DNA of 64,000 bases, from contig DKPJ01000012.1 of assembly GCA_002480085.1 (NCBI GenBank), positions 158,629 to 222,628 of the forward strand. The letters run 5' to 3'. The position numbers were made by a program, and so were the translations under genes. The stretch comes from Enterobacteriaceae bacterium UBA7338 (GTDB lineage: Bacteria > Pseudomonadota > Gammaproteobacteria > Enterobacterales > Enterobacteriaceae). Under the pieces are notes generated by a model, which worked only from the letters and a program-made list of their open reading frames with translations, was not told where the DNA came from and did not search any database. Shown one piece after another: positions 60,760 to 64,000 of the stretch (its first letter is position 1; every line of letters begins with the position of its first letter).

Positions 60760-61548
60760 TTACCCTACCTGCACCGAGAGCATGCTGATGCTGCCCATCT
60801 CCATCCCCTCTACCGGGATCGTCACCGGCTCTGCGCCATCCCACGCGCCGAGCACGTAGAGCAGCGGCAGGAAGTGTTCTGGCGTCGGGTTCGACAGCGA
60901 GCCGCCCTCGTGTTGCAGATAGTTCACCAGCGGATGCTGCTCCGCTGGCCCTTGCCAGGTCAGGTTCGCTTTTACGTAGTCGTTGAACGACTCCGCCCAC
61001 GCATAGGGAGTGCTCTCTCCGTGCCAGCGCGCGGTACGCAGGTTATGCACCACGTTGCCGCTCGCCACCAGCATAATGCCCTCATCGCGCAGCGTCGCCA
61101 GCTTGCGGCCCATCTCCAGGTGCCAGGCGGCGGGCTTAGTGCTATCTATGCTCAGCTGCACCATCGGCACGTCGGCATTCGGGTACATCTTGATCAGCAC
61201 GCCCCAGGAGCCGTGATCAAAGCCCCACGCCTCTTTGTCCAGCGCGACCAGGATCGGAGCCAGCAGATCCACCAGCCGCTGCGCCAGCTCGGGAGAGCCG
61301 GGTGCCGGGTAGTGCGTGTCATACAGCGCCTGCGGGAAGCCGCCAAAGTCATGAATGGTTTTTGGCGTCTCCATCGCCGTCACGCCGGTACCACGGGTAA
61401 ACCAGTGGGCGGAGATCACCACGATCGCCTTCGGGCGCGGCAGCGTCTGTCCCAGTTCGCCCCAGGCGCGGGTATAGATATTATCTTCCAGCACATTCAT
61501 CGGGCTGCCGTGGCCCAAAAACAGCGCTGGCATACGAGACGCAGACAT
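60760..61548 (-). CDS. ygiD: 4,5-DOPA dioxygenase extradiol YgiD
   Basis: A 262-residue non-heme extradiol ring-cleavage dioxygenase, LigB family, shown to act on L-DOPA in E. coli. Iron/zinc-binding histidines are visible in LFLGHGSPMN, VISAHWF, WGFDHGSWG and NVVHNLR. ATG 61548 is chosen by its match with the E. coli protein after its N-terminal extension. Convergent with ygiC. Confidence 0.93.
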   Translation of the reverse strand: MSASRMPALFLGHGSPMNVLEDNIYTRAWGELGQTLPRPKAIVVISAHWFTRGTGVTAMETPKTIHDFGGFPQALYDTHYPAPGSPELAQRLVDLLAPILVALDKEAWGFDHGSWGVLIKMYPNADVPMVQLSIDSTKPAAWHLEMGRKLATLRDEGIMLVASGNVVHNLRTARWHGESTPYAWAESFNDYVKANLTWQGPAEQHPLVNYLQHEGGSLSNPTPEHFLPLLYVLGAWDGAEPVTIPVEGMEMGSISMLSVQVG

Positions 61549-61711
61549 GATGATATCCTCAGAAAAAGTGTCATTTTGATAAAACCAGAGTACGCTTTTT
61601 CCGGGGGGGATGAACTCAGATAAGCGTGATGAAGATCATCAGATAATTTGAATGTAAGAAATGCGTAAATAGCGCCTTACCCTCTCGCCTTACGGGGCAA
61701 TACTCAATAAT

Positions 61712-61730
61712 ATTAATGAGAATCATTATC
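61712..61730. promoter_or_regulatory. Fur box upstream of zupT
   Basis: ATTAATGAGAATCATTATC matches the 19-bp Fur consensus at 16 of 19 positions. It ends two bases before the AAAAGGAG ribosome binding site, so Fur binding would block transcription. It is not a Zur-type site. Confidence 0.75.
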
Positions 61731-61744
61731 AAAAGGAGTTCTTA

Positions 61745-62521
61745 ATGTCGGTCCCGTTGATTCTGACCTTATTAGCCGGTGCGGCCACCTTTATCGGCGC
61801 TATTCTCGGCGTGCTTGGCCAGAAGCCTTCCAACCGCGTGCTGGCCTTTTCGCTGGGGTTTGCCGCCGGGATCATGCTGCTGATCTCGCTGATGGAGATG
61901 CTCCCCGCCGCGCTGGGTACCGAGGGGATGTCCCCAGTGCTTGGCTACGGCATGTTTATCGTCGGCCTGCTGGGCTACTACGGGCTCGATCGCCTGCTGC
62001 CGCACGCCCATGCCCAGGATCTTATGCGTGCCAGCGTCAAAACGCTGCCGCGTAATATCAAGCGCACGGCGATCCTGCTCACCCTTGGCATCAGCCTGCA
62101 CAACTTCCCTGAAGGCGTGGCTACCTACGTGACGGCCAGCAGCAACCTTGAGCTGGGGCTGGGCATCGCTCTGGCGGTGGCCCTGCACAACATTCCCGAG
62201 GGGCTGGCGGTGGCTGCCCCGGTCTATGCCGCCACGGGTTCAAAGCGTAAGGCGGTGATGTGGGCAGGGATCTCAGGGCTGGCGGAAATTCTTGGCGGCG
62301 TGCTGGCGTGGCTGATCCTCGGTAGCCTGGTCTCACCGGTGGTGATGGCGGCGATCATGGCGGCGGTGGCCGGGATCATGGTGGCGCTGTCGGTGGATGA
62401 GCTAATGCCGCTGGCGAAAGAGATCGATCCCAACAACAATCCCAGTTACGGCGTGCTGTGCGGCATGTCGGTGATGGGACTCAGCCTGGTGCTGCTGCAA
62501 AGCATTGGCTTTGCCGGCTAA
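61745..62521 (+). CDS. zupT: ZIP-family metal transporter ZupT
   Basis: A 258-residue inner-membrane importer of zinc, with activity for iron, manganese and cobalt known for the E. coli protein. Eight hydrophobic segments are visible. The metal-binding helices 4 and 5 carry LHNFPEGVAT and ALHNIPEGLAV, and a cytosolic histidine pair lies in LLPHAHAQDL. The ATG has AAGGAG about seven bases upstream. A strong Fur box directly precedes it. It converges with ribB. Confidence 0.95.
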   Translation: MSVPLILTLLAGAATFIGAILGVLGQKPSNRVLAFSLGFAAGIMLLISLMEMLPAALGTEGMSPVLGYGMFIVGLLGYYGLDRLLPHAHAQDLMRASVKTLPRNIKRTAILLTLGISLHNFPEGVATYVTASSNLELGLGIALAVALHNIPEGLAVAAPVYAATGSKRKAVMWAGISGLAEILGGVLAWLILGSLVSPVVMAAIMAAVAGIMVALSVDELMPLAKEIDPNNNPSYGVLCGMSVMGLSLVLLQSIGFAG

Positions 62522-62543
62522 TCAGACGAAACACCAGAAACAA

Positions 62544-62567
62544 CAAAGCCGGGCGTACCCGGCTTTG
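62544..62567. terminator. bidirectional terminator between zupT and ribB
   Basis: A perfect CAAAGCCGGG-CGTA-CCCGGCTTTG hairpin with A/T tracts on both sides, between convergent gene ends. Confidence 0.82.
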
Positions 62568-62586
62568 CTTTATGCTTCGTCAGCGC

Positions 62587-63240
62587 TTAGCTGGCTTTAC
62601 GTTCCTGCTCACGGCGGTAGGCCACCAGGTCTTCGATGGTCACAACGGCCATCTCATGGGCTTTAGCAAATTCGATGCACTCCGGCGCGCGCGCCATGGA
62701 GCCATCATCGTTGGTCAGCTCGCAGAGTACGCCCGCTGGCTTAAAGCCTGCCAGGGTCACGAGGTCAATGGTCGCCTCGGTGTGGCCGCCACGGGTCAGC
62801 ACCCCACCCGGCTGCGCGCGCAGCGGGAAGACGTGGCCTGGACGGTTCAGATCGGACGGTTTGGCCTCGTCAGCAATGGCGGCGCGGATGGTAGTCACGC
62901 GGTCAGCGGCAGAGACGCCGGTGGAAACACCGGTAGCGGCTTCGATGGTCACGGTAAAACCGGTGCCGTAGGCACTGGTGTTGTTCTCTACCATCATCGG
63001 CAGATCGAGCTGTTTACGGCGATCTTCGGTCAGGCAGAGGCAGACAATGCCGCTGCCGTGGCGAATGGTCAGCGCCATCTGCTCAACGGTCATGGTTTCT
63101 GCGGCGAAGATCATATCGCCTTCGTTTTCACGGTCTTCATCGTCGAGCACCATTACTCCGCGCCCGTTGCGCAGTGCGTCTAAAGCGTGTTCCACACGTT
63201 CGAATGGCGTGCCAAAAGAGGAAAGCAGCGTCTGATTCAT
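62587..63240 (-). CDS. ribB: 3,4-dihydroxy-2-butanone-4-phosphate synthase RibB
   Basis: A 217-residue enzyme that makes the four-carbon unit for riboflavin from ribulose 5-phosphate. The acidic loop DDEDRENEGD and the active-site stretch RHGSGIVC are present, as are GVLTRGGHTEATIDLV and the late AFAKAHEMAV-type segment. The ATG at 63240 starts MNQTLLSSFGTPFERVE, identical with E. coli. The upstream leader contains an FMN riboswitch. Confidence 0.97.
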   Translation of the reverse strand: MNQTLLSSFGTPFERVEHALDALRNGRGVMVLDDEDRENEGDMIFAAETMTVEQMALTIRHGSGIVCLCLTEDRRKQLDLPMMVENNTSAYGTGFTVTIEAATGVSTGVSAADRVTTIRAAIADEAKPSDLNRPGHVFPLRAQPGGVLTRGGHTEATIDLVTLAGFKPAGVLCELTNDDGSMARAPECIEFAKAHEMAVVTIEDLVAYRREQERKAS

Positions 63241-63350
63241 GGTAATAAAAAACCTCATTAAAATTATGGTTACCAGAATCAGGGCAGTCTTAGGAGTACC
63301 GCAAGCGGCAAAAAAATAACGTGAGCAGGCGCAAACCCGGCTGGATCGTT

Positions 63351-63487
63351 ACTCTCTCCCATCCGGACTTTAACCGTCGGCCCCGGAATTACACCGGATC
63401 TGCTGACCTCTACGTATGACGCAGAGCGCTCGCGGGCTTTCAGCCTGGGCTGATTTACCGCCGGTGGGGAATTTCGCCCCGCCCTGA
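63351..63487 (-). ncRNA. FMN riboswitch (RFN element) of ribB
   Basis: On the minus strand the conserved RFN blocks appear in order: GGGGCGAAATTCCCCACCGG, CGGTAAATCAGCCC, AGCCCGCGAGCG, AGGTCAGCAGATCCGGTG, then TTCCGGGGCCGACGG and AGTCCGGATGGGAGAGAG. It ends about 110 bases before the ribB start. Binding FMN is known to reduce ribB expression in E. coli. A T run with GCCGCTTGCGG follows near 63300-63320. Confidence 0.95.
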
Positions 63488-63629
63488 GAATAAGCAGATT
63501 AACTATAACGCTATTGATTATCCCCGGCAATCCATTCACCGTAACAATTGTGCTTTCACGCGGCATAATCCACGTTACACTATTCCACGCTACACTAATG
63601 TTAATACTTACCAGTTCAGGGAAACTACT

Positions 63630-63962
63630 ATGATTGACCCGAAAAAAATTGAACAGATCGCCCGCCAGGTGCATGAGTCAATGCCGAAAGGCATTCGTGA
63701 CTTTGGCGAGGATGTAGAGAAGAAGATCCGCCAGACGCTGCAATCCCAGCTGGCGCGACTCGACCTGGTGAGCCGTGAAGAGTTTGATGTCCAGACGCAG
63801 GTTCTGCTGCGCACCCGTGAGAAACTGACCGCGCTGGAGCAGCGCATCAGCGATCTGGAGAACCGCCCGGCAGCCACGTCGGCTGAACCGAGCCAGGCGC
63901 AGGATCTGCCGAGCGAAGTGAAACCCGCACCGGCTATCCCGCCGGTGGAGAATATTGACTGA
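63630..63962 (+). CDS. ubiK: ubiquinone biosynthesis accessory factor UbiK
   Basis: A 110-residue BMFP-family protein, formerly YqiC, that helps UbiJ in aerobic ubiquinone synthesis. It shows the conserved MIDPKKIEQIARQVHESMP start, an amphipathic region with MPKGIRDFGEDVEKKIR and a C-terminal coiled coil (about 40-80: LDLVSREEFDVQTQVLLRTR, LEQRISDLENR), then a proline-rich tail. It is divergent from ribB. A REP element follows. Confidence 0.94.
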   Translation: MIDPKKIEQIARQVHESMPKGIRDFGEDVEKKIRQTLQSQLARLDLVSREEFDVQTQVLLRTREKLTALEQRISDLENRPAATSAEPSQAQDLPSEVKPAPAIPPVENID

Positions 63963-63978
63963 TCCTTTAGCCAGTGTT

Positions 63979-64000
63979 GCCCGGTAAGCGTAGCGCCACC
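63979..64000. repeat. REP element cut by the window end
   Basis: GCCCGGTAAGCGTAGCGCCACC is the start of a REP unit of the same type as at 60722. The remainder lies outside the window. Confidence 0.8.

Overview
The window is enterobacterial chromosome, not a plasmid or phage. Most proteins are near-identical in length and sequence to Escherichia coli K-12 counterparts, and their order matches the K-12 mutY to ribB/ubiK segment. The core runs mutY-yggX-mltC-speC-yqgA-tRNA(Phe), then yghU, yghX, yghA, exbDB, metC, yghB, yqhCD, dkgA, ygiQ, ftsP, plsC, parC, ygiW-qseBC, mdaB-ygiN, parE-yqiA-cpdA-yqiB-nudF, tolC-ygiBC, ygiD, zupT, ribB and ubiK. Protein divergence, the lack of nupG between mltC and speC, and several non-K-12 inserts point to a relative such as Enterobacter, Lelliottia, Leclercia or Kosakonia. 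The genus is an inference from gene content only.

Region by region. (1) 1-5.5 kb: DNA repair, lytic transglycosylase, putrescine synthesis and tRNA-Phe with a strong stringent-type promoter. (2) 5.5-15 kb: an accessory block behind the tRNA, less GC-rich. It holds a three-gene O-antigen glucosylation cluster in the order gtrC-like, gtrB, gtrA, then a four-gene chaperone-usher fimbrial operon (pilin, chaperone, usher, adhesin) and a CRP-like winged-helix regulator. No integrase is present. (3) 15-24 kb: yghU, a PAS-GGDEF diguanylate cyclase tail-to-tail with a chemoreceptor that has a FliA-type promoter, yghX, three orphan genes, and yghA. Between yghA and exbD sits a two-gene cassette, a YafO-like toxin with an unrecognised partner, bracketed by a 62-bp direct repeat of the exbD terminator. 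(4) 24-34 kb: exbBD, a GH43/GPH sugar-use pair, metC with a MetJ operator, yghB, and the YqhC-regulated aldehyde reductases yqhD and dkgA. (5) 34-46 kb: a DASS anion transporter, ygiQ, ftsP, plsC, parC, ygiW-qseBC, mdaB and ygiN. (6) 46-52.5 kb: a second carbohydrate locus (GH88, LacY-type permease, DUF2264, AraC regulator) and a YeaR/YoaG-type operon in which YoaG is doubled. (7) 52.6-64 kb: parE, cpdA, nudF, tolC with marbox, ygiBC, ygiD, zupT with a Fur box, ribB with an FMN riboswitch, and ubiK.

REP/BIME palindromes lie in at least eight gene ends. The observations most worth follow-up are the cassette at 22.9-24.1 kb, the doubled YoaG, the GH88/DUF2264 locus, the Fur box at zupT, the orphan genes at 20.5-22 kb, and the perfect palindromes at 9131-9148 and 19028-19051.
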